Positions 1 through 7,897 are shown, numbered from the stretch's first letter. The stretch: 64,000 nucleotides of DNA from Marinobacterium iners DSM 11526 (GCF_900107855.1 NZ_FNRJ01000001.1:62001-126000), one strand, 5' to 3'. Program-made: numbers and translations. The notes: generated from the letters alone by a model not told the origin.

Positions 1-135
1 GTCCATATCGGTACCGGGTGCCGGATCTTCACACCACACATCACAAACCGCCCCGTCGCACTCGACGGTTATCAGGTATATAGTTTCCGGGCGGTTGTTC
101 GTATCGCCTTCACGCTTAGCTGCTGTCTGTTCCAT
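1..135 (-). CDS. Small phage protein, cut by the left edge
   Basis: A leftward ATG at 135 opens a frame that runs off the window after 45 codons (MEQTAAKREGD...). Its ATG shares one base with the stop of the upstream gene (TGATG), so it is translationally coupled to the replication-region genes. The visible part holds three cysteines within a short acidic stretch (VECDGAVCDVWCED). I do not recognise the family. Confidence 0.6.
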   Translation of the reverse strand, partial: MEQTAAKREGDTNNRPETIYLITVECDGAVCDVWCEDPAPGTDMD

Positions 136-368
136 CACTTCACCTCGCTCTGTTGTTGCTCAAAGTGCGCTTCACAAAGCGCCATTGCTCCCTTGGCCGT
201 ACTCCGAATCCCCAGCATCCGGTAACAGTCAGGCCAATCCATGCGCCGGCGCTTTGGGGGCCAAGCCTCAAAGTGGCGACGCTTACCCGGCTCGCGCCAG
301 GTATACCGGGTCACGAAATACCCGGCGTCTGATTCAATCCGGTCAACGGTCTTCCGTTCCCAGTTCAC
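135..368 (-). CDS. Hypothetical phage protein, 77 aa
   Basis: Small basic protein rich in Arg and Trp (VNWERKTVDRIES..., WPPKRRRMDWPDCYRML), no recognised domain. I chose the GTG at 368 because it overlaps the upstream stop as GTGA, the coupling used throughout this element; an in-frame ATG at 380 would overlap the upstream gene by 16 bases. It sits directly downstream of the replication gene and may take part in DNA transactions, but nothing in the sequence proves that. Confidence 0.6.
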   Translation of the reverse strand: MNWERKTVDRIESDAGYFVTRYTWREPGKRRHFEAWPPKRRRMDWPDCYRMLGIRSTAKGAMALCEAHFEQQQSEVK

Positions 369-679
369 TCCCCCACCCACTCCTTCAAATCCACACCACA
401 GGACTCAGCCCACGCCAACGCAGCGCCTTGCTGCTTCAGGTAGCCGCGCCGAATCTTATTCATCATCTCGACGGCCTCTGGCTGGTGATCAATCTGCGCA
501 CGACTCGACACCTGGCAGGCCTCAAGGAAGAACACCCGCGCCGCATCCGGCGTAGTCGTACCCACCGGGTAACGGCGACGCATATCAATCCATGCCCTGA
601 ACAGCGGGTTCTCACCCAACATGGCTGCCAGTCTCGCCAGCTGACCGCCCTTCACCGGTTTCTGAGTTGCATTCACCAC
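365..679 (-). CDS. Hypothetical phage protein, 104 aa
   Basis: Mostly helical-looking protein (MVNATQKPVKGGQLARLAAMLG..., FRAWIDMRRRYPVGTTTPDAARVFF). It overlaps the 3' end of the replication-like gene by 7 bases and couples to the next small gene through a GTGA overlap. Its placement just after the replication gene suggests an accessory early function such as helicase loading or regulation. No motif identifies it. Confidence 0.6.
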   Translation of the reverse strand: MVNATQKPVKGGQLARLAAMLGENPLFRAWIDMRRRYPVGTTTPDAARVFFLEACQVSSRAQIDHQPEAVEMMNKIRRGYLKQQGAALAWAESCGVDLKEWVGE

Positions 680-1761
680 AACGCGGGCTCCTGTGCTAAG
701 AACGGGGCTTTCTCGGCCACCAGCCTGACCAGTTCGCCAGCAGTCGTTTCTTGCTTGCGCCCCTGATCGAAACGCAGCGTCACCGAGTCTGAATCCGGCA
801 GCGCCAGCGGCGGCTCACCAGGTGGTAAATCATCAAGGCCCATCTGGGTCAGCAGCGTATTGATCGCCTGATCGGCGTCATAAGCGACCACCAGCGCCTC
901 ACCGGGCAGGCGCCACAGGCGCAGACTGCTCAATGGGCGTAGCTCGCCGGGTTTCTGGTAGCGCTGGTAATTGGCATTCGACTCGCGGACATACTCATCC
1001 ACGAAAGATCGGAAGTAAGTGGGATTATCCGGACGGCGCCCATTGGCCAGCTTGGCTTGCCCCATTGGGATACAGCGGCGAATAAGCCCTGCAGACAGGC
1101 CCCGTGTATGCCAGTTCTCGAACATGGCCAGGCATGCAGGCTTGTGCAGATCAGCAGAGGTGTACCCCAGCTCCGCCATGAAAAACTGAATCCAGCCATC
1201 AGCCGAAGGCACTTCATCATCGCGCACGCGCGTAATAGGTACAGTACAGTCCAGTACAGTACAGTAATGGTGTGTGTCGGCTTCTTTGTCGGGATTGCTG
1301 TCGGCTTGGCTGTCGAGTATTCGCCCCAAATCCGAATAAAGACGTTTTATTTCAGATGGTTGCAAAAGGTTATAGCTGTCGGGATCAATTGCAGAAATGG
1401 CGTTTTTGCTGTCGGCTAACCTGTCGGCTTTATTTGAGACGGAAAAATCCACCACCGCCAAAGGCAGTTCAAAAATAAGCTGACGCCCCTGGCTGCGCGA
1501 TAACAACAACCCGTGCTTCTCCAGCTGCTTACTGGCGCGGCGACACTGCTGCTCACTGGGCGCCTCTGCTTTGATGCCAGGCACCCCATGCGTCTCCAGC
1601 CACTCAGAGAATGCCTTCCAGCTCACCTTCGGGCGTACACCGACTGTCATGGTTACCTTGTCCATCCGAGGCCGAATCGCCAACACGTACAGCAACTGCG
1701 CCAGCGGCGGCAGCCCGTACAGGGCGTCCTGCTCAGCCTCACTGAGGAAATACCCAGCCAT
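673..1761 (-). CDS. Probable phage replication protein (O-like), 362 aa
   Basis: The N-terminal ~110 residues (MAGYFLSEAEQDALYGLPPL..., EQQCRRASKQLEKHGLLLSR) look like a winged-helix DNA-binding domain. Residues ~120-185 are an acidic, low-complexity linker (DSQADSNPDKEAD). The C-terminal half (GWIQFFMAELGYTSADLHK..., ANGRRPDNPTYFRSFVDEYV) resembles the C-terminal part of phage replication and helicase-loader proteins. There is no Walker motif. The linker codons form a 12-base iteron array (1275-1430), an arrangement like lambda O with its internal origin. It follows the 143-aa gene by 3 bases. Initiator function is inferred from layout and the DNA repeats, not from a firm family match. Confidence 0.55.
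   Translation of the reverse strand: MAGYFLSEAEQDALYGLPPLAQLLYVLAIRPRMDKVTMTVGVRPKVSWKAFSEWLETHGVPGIKAEAPSEQQCRRASKQLEKHGLLLSRSQGRQLIFELPLAVVDFSVSNKADRLADSKNAISAIDPDSYNLLQPSEIKRLYSDLGRILDSQADSNPDKEADTHHYCTVLDCTVPITRVRDDEVPSADGWIQFFMAELGYTSADLHKPACLAMFENWHTRGLSAGLIRRCIPMGQAKLANGRRPDNPTYFRSFVDEYVRESNANYQRYQKPGELRPLSSLRLWRLPGEALVVAYDADQAINTLLTQMGLDDLPPGEPPLALPDSDSVTLRFDQGRKQETTAGELVRLVAEKAPFLAQEPALW
1239..1266. repeat. Tandem GTACA repeats
   Basis: Five and a half copies of a 5-base unit: GTACA, GTACA, GTCCA, GTACA, GTACA, GTA. They lie inside the probable replication gene and directly beside the 12-base iterons. They could be part of an origin or a slippage-prone tract; the reading frame stays open across them. 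Confidence 0.7.
1275..1430. repeat. TGTCGG iterons, putative phage replication origin
   Basis: TGTCGG(C/G) begins at 1275, 1287 and 1299, with a TGTCGA variant at 1311, giving an exact 12-base period. Further copies start at 1377, 1410 and 1422, the last two again 12 apart. The groups flank an AT-rich stretch (about 1322-1376). Iterons next to an AT-rich segment inside a probable initiator gene match the lambdoid origin layout. Origin function is inference. Confidence 0.55.
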
Positions 1762-1764
1762 CGA

Positions 1765-2196
1765 CTACTTGCCTTGAGAAAACAGAACATAGCGACGCCG
1801 GCCTGCAAGCGCGTTGCCGGCCAACTCAGACAGTCGGGTTTCAACCAGCCCCAGCTCATCAACAAGCTGCTGCCGTTTCCGCTCCAGAACCTCCGGCGAC
1901 TCCTGCGAGCGCTGAATCCTCTCAGGGGGTTTGCACCCAACCTGAGCCGAAATCCACTCCAGCGGTTGCAGCCGGTCAAGGGCTCGCATCAGATGCGCCA
2001 GCTCAGCCACCTTGAAAAAATCCGGGCGGTTGATATTCAGCGCACCTCGCACATGCGACGCCACAGTGGTCAGTGGCTTATCCGAGTGAAAGCCGCCCTG
2101 CTGTAAAATCTCAGCAATCTGATCACTGGTATACCCAGCGGTCAGGTCGTTGAGCGCGCTATACCATTGCCGCGCATCTCTATCGTCAATTTGCAT
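1765..2196 (-). CDS. Hypothetical phage early protein, 143 aa
   Basis: Located between the Cro-like regulator and the replication-like gene, where lambdoid phages often keep a CII-type regulator. Residues ~1-70 contain a possible DNA-binding region (YTSDQIAEILQQGGFHSD, TTVASHVRGALN) and the C-terminal part is charged and probably coiled-coil (SPEVLERKRQQLVDELGLVE). I prefer ATG 2196, preceded by AGGGGG; a GTG at 2232 would add 12 residues but lacks a good ribosome site. Function unknown. Confidence 0.6.
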   Translation of the reverse strand: MQIDDRDARQWYSALNDLTAGYTSDQIAEILQQGGFHSDKPLTTVASHVRGALNINRPDFFKVAELAHLMRALDRLQPLEWISAQVGCKPPERIQRSQESPEVLERKRQQLVDELGLVETRLSELAGNALAGRRRYVLFSQGK

Positions 2197-2272
2197 ACGC
2201 TTCGCCCCCTGCTGCGAAACCCGAATATCCACATGCCCAAAAATTGAGAATTGCTGTGTAAAAGCGCCCTGC

Positions 2273-2575
2273 CTATGCTGATTTACGTGAACTGGTCAGC
2301 TGACCAATCTGCTGGTAGGCATCACGGATCGATAGCTGACGAGCGGCCTCGGCACTGATACTCGGTGCAAGGAAGCGTCCCTCAGACAGGCCTTGAATCG
2401 TCCATGCATGCGTGGCCGGAATGCCGTTGCGCGACCACTGATAAAAATGCTGCCGGGCGTTTTGGCGTTTCAGACACAGCAGGTCCATCAAGGGCTCACG
2501 GCCATGAAAGAAATCTGCAATCTCGGTCAGCAGCTCTCTATTTTGCTGAACCTGGGCGTCATCATTGTCGCTCAT
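2273..2575 (-). CDS. Cro-like/YdaS-type helix-turn-helix regulator, 100 aa
   Basis: Residues ~35-65 (KRQNARQHFYQWSRNGIPAT, then HAWTIQGLSEGRF) match the second half of Cro/YdaS-type HTH proteins, in which a tryptophan precedes a short loop and a recognition helix followed by a G-R/K element. It is the first gene of the leftward early block and is transcribed divergently from the CI-like repressor, the classic immunity layout. It probably represses the repressor promoter during lytic growth. Confidence 0.6.
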   Translation of the reverse strand: MSDNDDAQVQQNRELLTEIADFFHGREPLMDLLCLKRQNARQHFYQWSRNGIPATHAWTIQGLSEGRFLAPSISAEAARQLSIRDAYQQIGQLTSSRKSA

Positions 2576-2608
2576 AGGAAATCCAAATTAACCATTTAGC
2601 GCAGTTTC

Positions 2609-2624
2609 GTAAATTACACTTTAC
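2609..2624. promoter_or_regulatory. Candidate immunity operator between cro-like and cI-like genes
   Basis: GTAAA-N6-TTTAC is a perfect inverted repeat in the divergent promoter region. It shares the TTTAC/GTAAA half-site with the stronger inverted repeat at 3478-3494 upstream of the rightward operon, which suggests one regulator binds both. The region is AT-rich as expected of a promoter. Confidence 0.45.
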
Positions 2625-2749
2625 ATAATAAGCATAAACGACACCCTGTGACAACCAGGGTAAGCACGCAACAAGAAAAAGAAGCACCGGGTTACCGATA
2701 CAGAAAAACAGGCAGGCGGTATAATTTCATCAACCAGGGCCAGATAAAA

Positions 2750-3367
2750 ATGACCAGCATGAAACTGACCACATTTGGCGAGCGCTTTGAATACGCTCGC
2801 TCAGTGCTCAACGACTACACTCACGCAGATGTTGCCCGCGCTATCGACGTCACTCGGGCAACCATCGGTCAATGGGCAAAAAAAGAACAGGCAAATGTCG
2901 ATGCTCTATCACTCAACAAGGCCTGCGACTTCCTTAAAATAAGCCTCTCTTGGCTGATCACCGGCACGGGGCCTATTCGCCCCGACAGCGCCAGCAACAG
3001 CAAATCGTTACCCGTGATCAACTGGGATGATACCGAGCTGTACATCCATGGCATCACCCCCAGCAGCTATGCAGAAGTCAGCGCCAGCCCGTACATGCCC
3101 CGTGGCCCCCGCAGCTATGCGGTACGCATCCCGACAGACAACCTGATCGAATTTGCAAAAGACGACACCATTATCTGTGATCCCGATGCAGCGCCGAGCA
3201 ATGGGCAATACCTCCTGTACAAAACCAGCGAAGGAATCACAGTCGTCAGCTACATCGAGCTGACCGGCAGCCGCAAGCACATCAGCCCTCTGGATAAGAA
3301 TGCCACACCCGAGCAATACAACCCTGACAACTTCATCGCAGTAATCAACGGCAAGTGGTACCCATAA
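2750..3367 (+). CDS. CI-like repressor with degenerate S24 domain, 205 aa
   Basis: Residues ~8-68 form an XRE-type HTH (THADVARAIDVTRATIGQWA). The C-terminal half has the S24/LexA fold pattern (SYAVRIPTDNLIEFAKDDTI, ICDPDAAPSNGQYLLYKTSE). However, the usual G-D-S-M box is replaced by PTDNL, and the stretch that should carry the catalytic lysine reads TVVSYIEL, so both catalytic residues seem absent. I chose ATG 2750 because the HTH begins soon after; upstream in-frame codons are rich in charged residues and not conserved-looking. It probably maintains lysogeny by binding the TTTACA/TGTAAA sites. Confidence 0.75.
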   Translation: MTSMKLTTFGERFEYARSVLNDYTHADVARAIDVTRATIGQWAKKEQANVDALSLNKACDFLKISLSWLITGTGPIRPDSASNSKSLPVINWDDTELYIHGITPSSYAEVSASPYMPRGPRSYAVRIPTDNLIEFAKDDTIICDPDAAPSNGQYLLYKTSEGITVVSYIELTGSRKHISPLDKNATPEQYNPDNFIAVINGKWYP

Positions 3368-3477
3368 GCACGCGTACCACCCCTGCCAACCTCGTACCCT
3401 AATACCCCTCTGTACCCACTCCTCAAAAAAGCATTACAGCCGAAGTCACCGTGACACAGGCCATGACGCCATTATTT

Positions 3478-3494
3478 TTTACACCCGTTGTAAA
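3478..3494. promoter_or_regulatory. Operator: TTTACA-N5-TGTAAA
   Basis: A perfect 6-base inverted repeat with a 5-base spacer sits immediately upstream of a TTGACA -35 element at 3501. A further TGTAAA half-site occurs at 3515-3520 inside the promoter. The same half-site appears in the cro/cI interval. This is the likely repressor binding site controlling the rightward operon. Confidence 0.6.
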
Positions 3495-3500
3495 TTTTGT

Positions 3501-3530
3501 TTGACACACGCACTATGTAAATTCTAGTAT
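3501..3530 (+). promoter_or_regulatory. Probable promoter of the rightward phage operon
   Basis: TTGACA at 3501-3506 is a consensus -35. TAGTAT at 3525-3530 matches the -10 consensus at four of six positions with an 18-base spacer. It precedes the first gene (ATG 3575) by about 45 bases and lies beside the inverted-repeat operator. Confidence 0.55.
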
Positions 3531-3574
3531 CCAAATCACAGCATGAAGATACTTAATTTTACGAGGTAACCACT

Positions 3575-3733
3575 ATGTCACAGTCAAACACCATTCCTGT
3601 CAGCCACCGCACCACCGTTGGCGAACTCAAGCAGCTACTGGGCGAAAACCGCTCAATCACCGCCATCCGGAAGCGCGGGGCCATGACCCGGCTCATCGTG
3701 CGCGACAAAGCACCCGTCATCCGCCGTCACTGA
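3575..3733 (+). CDS. Small basic protein, 52 aa
   Basis: ATG 3575 follows an ACGAGGT ribosome site and the promoter just upstream. The 52-residue product (MSQSNTIPVSHRTT..., ENRSITAIRKRGAMTRLIVR) is strongly basic. It is the first gene of the rightward operon, so it would be made earliest on derepression. It is too short for a family call; a small DNA- or RNA-binding regulator is possible. Confidence 0.55.
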   Translation: MSQSNTIPVSHRTTVGELKQLLGENRSITAIRKRGAMTRLIVRDKAPVIRRH

Positions 3734-3759
3734 TCAGCCCGCCAGGGAAGGAGACAACC

Positions 3760-4290
3760 GTGGCCAACATAGCGACAAATCGCCGCAACGAACGCTTCAG
3801 AGAGAGCCGCCCCGGCAGCGCCTGGAAAAGCCAAGGCGTCAGCCGCCAGGAAGCGCAGCAATGCCGCTTCCTGCGCGAACGGGCTGTCCGTATCGGTGCG
3901 GATCTCAATCAGCGCCAGCAAGCACTCCAGCTGGAGTGCCGTATTGATCGCGCCATGCGCATTCATAACCCGCTGTGGCGCATTGATAACTACAGCGCTC
4001 TGCTGGACAGCTTCGGAGCGGTGCGTTGCTCGCTGAACAGCGTGATCGACTGGCACAACATGAAAGTGGCCACCTACATCGGCCAATGGGGCCAGGTAAC
4101 CATCCGGCTCATATGTCGACTCAATCACGGTGAATGCGCTCCGGGGGTTTTAAGTATCGATCAGGCGGGTGGCCGAACACACATAGAGCTCACCTGTAAC
4201 AGGGTTTCGCTGGTGTTCAGTCATACCGCCGGTGTGACGCGCCAGCCGGCACCAGCCGAGGAATCATTAGAGATAGGGAAAACAGCATGA
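3760..4290 (+). CDS. Hypothetical phage protein, 176 aa
   Basis: GTG 3760 is preceded by a good GGGAAGGAG ribosome site. The N-terminal ~60 residues are very rich in Arg and Gln (NRRNERFRESRPGSAWKSQG, then RERAVRIGADLNQRQQ); the rest shows no motif I recognise. Its stop overlaps the ATG of the DHH gene (ATGA), so the two are coupled. Confidence 0.6.
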   Translation: MANIATNRRNERFRESRPGSAWKSQGVSRQEAQQCRFLRERAVRIGADLNQRQQALQLECRIDRAMRIHNPLWRIDNYSALLDSFGAVRCSLNSVIDWHNMKVATYIGQWGQVTIRLICRLNHGECAPGVLSIDQAGGRTHIELTCNRVSLVFSHTAGVTRQPAPAEESLEIGKTA

Positions 4291-5150
4291 ACAATCAGAA
4301 AACACTCTGCATCTACCACAAAAACTGCGCTGACGGCTTTGGGGCCGCGTGGGTAGTACGCAAAGCGCTGGGCGAAAACGCCGTTGAATTCTACGCGGCC
4401 AGCTACCAAGAAGAACCGCCAGCTGTTGAAGGTCGCGACGTGGTAATCGTGGACTTCTCCTACAAGCGCTCAGTAATGGAACAGATTGCCCAGTCCGCCA
4501 GCAGCGTGCTGGTACTGGATCACCATGAAAGCGCAGAGGCCGAGCTGGCCCCGCTGCTGGCATCCGGCGTCATTCAAGGCAAATTCGATATGAACCATTC
4601 CGGCGCCATGCTGACGTGGTTTCACTACTTCGACGTCACGCCACCCAACCTGATCTTCTTCATTGAAGACCGCGACCTGTGGAAATTCGATTTCAATGAC
4701 ACAGGGGCATACATGGCGGCTGTATTCAGCTACCCGCAGCAGTTCGACGTATGGGACGAGCTGGCACGGCGCCCCGCCAAGGCCATGATCGATGAAGGCA
4801 ACGCCATTCTGCGCATTCAGGCACAGCATGTATATCAACTCCAGAGCCAAGCCTTCCGGACAAATATCGCCGGGTATGACGTACCCGTTGCCAATGCACC
4901 CTATTTCTACGCCTCAAACCTTGGTCACGTACTGGCAATAGACGAGCCCTTCTCTGCCACCTACAGCGACAGCGAAGGCAAGCGCAAGTACAGCCTGCGC
5001 TCAGCCCGCTCAGCCAACGGTACTGGCCTCAATGTCGCCGATATTGCCCAGCGTTTCGGCGGAGGTGGCCACAAACACGCTGCAGGCTTTGTTATCAGTA
5101 ACGAAGACCTGCACCACCTCAGCAACCCGAACGGCCTGCAGGCCCAGTAA
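4287..5150 (+). CDS. DHH-family phosphoesterase, 287 aa
   Basis: Motifs of the DHH superfamily are in order: NCADGFGAA (D16), VIVDFSYK (D56), LDHHES (D78-H79-H80) and the C-terminal DHHA1 signature [10 protein letters not shown] near residue 262. Family members are manganese-dependent phosphoesterases that cleave short oligonucleotides, cyclic dinucleotides or related phosphodiesters. In a phage it could act on nucleotide second messengers or nucleic-acid ends. The length fits the single-domain DHH/DHHA1 proteins. It is coupled to the gene upstream and lies 23 bases before csrA. The substrate cannot be told from sequence. Confidence 0.85.
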   Translation: MNNQKTLCIYHKNCADGFGAAWVVRKALGENAVEFYAASYQEEPPAVEGRDVVIVDFSYKRSVMEQIAQSASSVLVLDHHESAEAELAPLLASGVIQGKFDMNHSGAMLTWFHYFDVTPPNLIFFIEDRDLWKFDFNDTGAYMAAVFSYPQQFDVWDELARRPAKAMIDEGNAILRIQAQHVYQLQSQAFRTNIAGYDVPVANAPYFYASNLGHVLAIDEPFSATYSDSEGKRKYSLRSARSANGTGLNVADIAQRFGGGGHKHAAGFVISNEDLHHLSNPNGLQAQ

Positions 5151-5173
5151 TTCACCGCAAGGAGGCAAACCCT

Positions 5174-5422
5174 ATGTTGATTCTTACCCGCCGCGTTGGC
5201 GAAACCCTCATGATTGGCGACGACGTGACTGTGACCGTGACCGTACTCGGTGTAAAAGGCAACCAAGTCCGCATCGGCGTCAACGCGCCCAAGGATGTAG
5301 CCGTTCACCGCGAAGAAATCTATCAGCGCGTCCAGCTGGAAAAGAGCCAGGTAAGTGATGCAGAACTGGCCGACAGGCTCGAATCGATGGGCAGCGCAAA
5401 CGAAGGAGTAACACACGCATGA
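5174..5422 (+). CDS. csrA: CsrA-family translational regulator, 82 aa
   Basis: The N-terminal 60 residues are a canonical Csr[44 protein letters not shown], keeping L4 and the RNA-contacting arginine (R46, canonical R44). CsrA homodimers bind GGA motifs in mRNA leaders and block or stabilise messages. The protein is about 20 residues longer than typical host CsrA, ending in an acidic tail. Its own ribosome site AAGGAGG contains a GGA, so self-repression is possible. Its stop overlaps the next ATG (ATGA). A CsrA inside a phage early operon could redirect host post-transcriptional control. Confidence 0.93.
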   Translation: MLILTRRVGETLMIGDDVTVTVTVLGVKGNQVRIGVNAPKDVAVHREEIYQRVQLEKSQVSDAELADRLESMGSANEGVTHA

Positions 5423-6333
5423 CCGACCTACTCGCACGCCCCGTTGCTGCCAACTTAGAGCTGGTGGGTAAGAACATGAAGCTGCAGGAGCAGGTAGAAG
5501 CCCTACAGCAACAGCTGGTGGAACAAAAACGCGCCCACGTCGATGAACTGTCAATGCTGCATCATCAGCGACAAGATCCGATTCAGCACGCCATCGGCAT
5601 CCTGCAGGAGCATCAGCAGCACCAGCAGGCACTGATCGAGGCACGCCAGCAGGTAGAACAGCTCAACGACGAGCTACAGGTTGCCAACAAGGCCGCCAGC
5701 GACACTCTTGATCTGGTCGAAGAGGCTCGCAACCAGCGCAACCACTACCAACAGCAATGCGAGCAGCTACAGGCACAGCACAGCAAAGAGACTCGGAAAG
5801 CCCAAGCCGAAATCACTCGGCAAGCGGCACAGCTGACGCTTGCCACAGCAGAGCTCAAGGAACTACGTGAGCTCAACCCTAAAAAGCTCGCCAAACAGGT
5901 CAAGCGGCTGCAGGAGGAAAACCGCAGCAAGCAAACCACAATAGACACCCAGAACAAACGCCTGGCCGAGGCCACCCGCAAGGCCAAGCAGGCCGACGCC
6001 TTTGAGAAAGAAAATAAGGATCTGCGTACAGTCAATCGCAAACTGAACGACGCCATCATGCTCACCGCACAGGATGCCGAAGCCGGCAAGCTGACCGACG
6101 TGCTGGAAGAGGACAAGCAAGGTGGCTGGCAGATCGCCAGCGACAAGGGAAGCATCGAACAGGTGTACATCATCGATAGCAAATCAGACACCTGTCGCCC
6201 CTACCACCGTGTAAACGGGCTGACCAAGATTCGTCCGGTACCGCCCAAAGTCACCGCCCTGGCCGAAAAAGCACTAGCCGGCATGGCGGAGCTCACTGAC
6301 ATGGTGGCACGCGCCACCGGGGAGGATCAGTAA
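5419..6333 (+). CDS. Coiled-coil protein of unknown function, 304 aa
   Basis: Residues ~15-225 are a continuous charged, Gln- and Leu-rich heptad pattern ([40 protein letters not shown]) predicting a long coiled coil. The C-terminal ~80 residues ([19 protein letters not shown]...) look like a small globular domain. It is coupled to csrA by ATGA and to the next gene by TAATG. A structural or DNA-organising role is possible, as in KfrA-like or SMC-like small proteins, but no specific family is evident. Confidence 0.6.
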   Translation: MTDLLARPVAANLELVGKNMKLQEQVEALQQQLVEQKRAHVDELSMLHHQRQDPIQHAIGILQEHQQHQQALIEARQQVEQLNDELQVANKAASDTLDLVEEARNQRNHYQQQCEQLQAQHSKETRKAQAEITRQAAQLTLATAELKELRELNPKKLAKQVKRLQEENRSKQTTIDTQNKRLAEATRKAKQADAFEKENKDLRTVNRKLNDAIMLTAQDAEAGKLTDVLEEDKQGGWQIASDKGSIEQVYIIDSKSDTCRPYHRVNGLTKIRPVPPKVTALAEKALAGMAELTDMVARATGEDQ

Positions 6334-6950
6334 TGATCAATATCCGCCACCTAAACCCGCTGGCAGATGCAATCTGGTCGAGCGTCTTTGAGCTGTTGTG
6401 GGATTCACCCACCGAGACTGAACTATTAATCGCTGGGCGTCGGCTTTACCTGGATCAGCAAGGAACAGGAATGACCCTGAGCTTATCGGACCCGGATGTC
6501 GCGCAAGCTGCAAAAGGGGCTGTTATGAGGGTCGCTCTACAGCAGAAAACCCCTCGCCATGGAGTTATAAACACACAAACAGAACGGGCTGCAAATCTTG
6601 CCCGCGCCGTCGCGGTCGTATCGCTTACCCGACAGGACCAGTCCCCAGCGTTCCGGCTAAAAGTCGAATTGGGCCGGGCGGCACTGTCCTATTGGGCATC
6701 AACGAACGCTGGTGAAACACTCGAATCCCAGCGAAACGCCCCCGCCACCTTCTCTTGGGAGCTGGGCGGTACCTGCCCCATACCGGACGAGAAAAGCATC
6801 ATCGCTGACTGGCACACCAGTCGCCTGCGCGCCATGGCTACCGACGAAAAACGCTTGCTGTCCGATTACTGGCAGCTGCTGCGTGAACAAGGCGCCAGCG
6901 AAGACAAAATTAAGGAAGTAGAGAAAGCGCTTGCAACGGAGAGGGTATAA
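6333..6950 (+). CDS. Hypothetical phage protein, 205 aa
   Basis: The start overlaps the preceding stop by one base. The product ([20 protein letters not shown]..., RAANLARAVAVVSLTRQDQS) appears soluble and mixed alpha/beta with a helical, charged C-terminus. It lies two bases before rdgC, so it is probably co-translated with it, and a link to recombination is a guess from position only. Confidence 0.6.
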   Translation: MINIRHLNPLADAIWSSVFELLWDSPTETELLIAGRRLYLDQQGTGMTLSLSDPDVAQAAKGAVMRVALQQKTPRHGVINTQTERAANLARAVAVVSLTRQDQSPAFRLKVELGRAALSYWASTNAGETLESQRNAPATFSWELGGTCPIPDEKSIIADWHTSRLRAMATDEKRLLSDYWQLLREQGASEDKIKEVEKALATERV

Positions 6951-6952
6951 CC

Positions 6953-7897
6953 ATGTTCGCACCCAAAAACATCGTGACATACCAAGCAGCCAACCTGCCC
7001 ACAGTAGACACTCTGGAGCAGGCACTGCAAGAACACCCATTCACTCCGTGCGGCAGCCAGGAACTCAGTCGCAGCGGCTGGGCGGCGCCAGCAGACTGTA
7101 TTGAAGGCATGGTCCTCGACAGTCACGGCTTCCTGTTGATCGCCCTGAAGCATGAAGAGCGCGTTTTGCCGCCACAGTCAGTGCGTGAACAGCTGAATGA
7201 AAAGGTCGCACTGATTGAAGCCGAGCAAGGCCGCAAGGTGTACCGCAAGGAAAAACTGCAGCTCAAAGATGAAGTCATTATGGATATGCTGCCGCGCTCA
7301 TTCACACGCAGCCGCATCACATACGCACTGATCTGCCCCAAGCAAGGGCTGATTCATGTTGATACGCCCAGCCACAAACGGGCAGAAGACCTCCTCAACA
7401 ACCTTCGAGCTGCCCTGGGATCGCTGAACGTGAAGCTGCCTCAGACAAAACTGTCCGCCGACAAGGTAATGACGGGCTGGCTCCACAGCGAAAGCATGCC
7501 CAATGGCTGGGCATTAGAGGATGAGTGCGAGCTCCGCGACCCCATGACCGAAGGCGGCAAGATCAGCGTCGAAGGCCAGGACCTTCTGAGCGAAGAGATA
7601 ACAGCTCACCTCGCCGGTGGGTACGTTGTTAAACGGCTGGCGTTGGAGTGGCAGCAGCAGGTCCGTTTTGTATTACATGCTGACCTGAGCCTGCACAGGT
7701 TACGCCTGAGCGACGAGTACCGGGAACGACTGAATGCCGAAGCGCCTGAAGACGCGCAGGCCGCACTGGAAACCAGCGTCGTGCGCTGGGGTCTCGAAAT
7801 GGCTCGCCTGACCCAAGAGCTGATCGAAACGCTGGGCGGCCACCCTGACGAAGAGCCTTTCAAGCTGCAGCAGGAACAAGACGGGGTGGCAGCATGA
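6953..7897 (+). CDS. rdgC: Recombination-associated protein RdgC, 314 aa
   Basis: Length and motifs match E. coli RdgC (303 aa): FTPCGSQELSRSGW, a KHEERVLPP segment, LKDEVIMDMLPRSFTRSR, GLIHVDTPSHKRAEDLLNNL, and DLLSEEITAHLAGGYVVKRL followed by ALEWQQQVRF. RdgC forms ring-shaped dimers that bind double-stranded DNA and restrain RecA access. Here it sits in a phage operon among genes of unknown function, so it probably modulates recombination or protects phage DNA during replication. The start at 6953 follows GGAGAGGGTATAACC. Its stop overlaps the next ATG. Confidence 0.93.
   Translation: MFAPKNIVTYQAANLPTVDTLEQALQEHPFTPCGSQELSRSGWAAPADCIEGMVLDSHGFLLIALKHEERVLPPQSVREQLNEKVALIEAEQGRKVYRKEKLQLKDEVIMDMLPRSFTRSRITYALICPKQGLIHVDTPSHKRAEDLLNNLRAALGSLNVKLPQTKLSADKVMTGWLHSESMPNGWALEDECELRDPMTEGGKISVEGQDLLSEEITAHLAGGYVVKRLALEWQQQVRFVLHADLSLHRLRLSDEYRERLNAEAPEDAQAALETSVVRWGLEMARLTQELIETLGGHPDEEPFKLQQEQDGVAA

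Noticed and set aside
1239-1430. Repeat cluster considered as a CRISPR array
   Set aside because: Units are 5 or 12 bases with no unique spacers, and they lie inside an open reading frame.
2648-2749. N-terminal extension of the CI-like repressor from an upstream in-frame start
   Set aside because: The 34 extra residues overlap the divergent promoter region, are not part of the HTH fold and lack a ribosome site.
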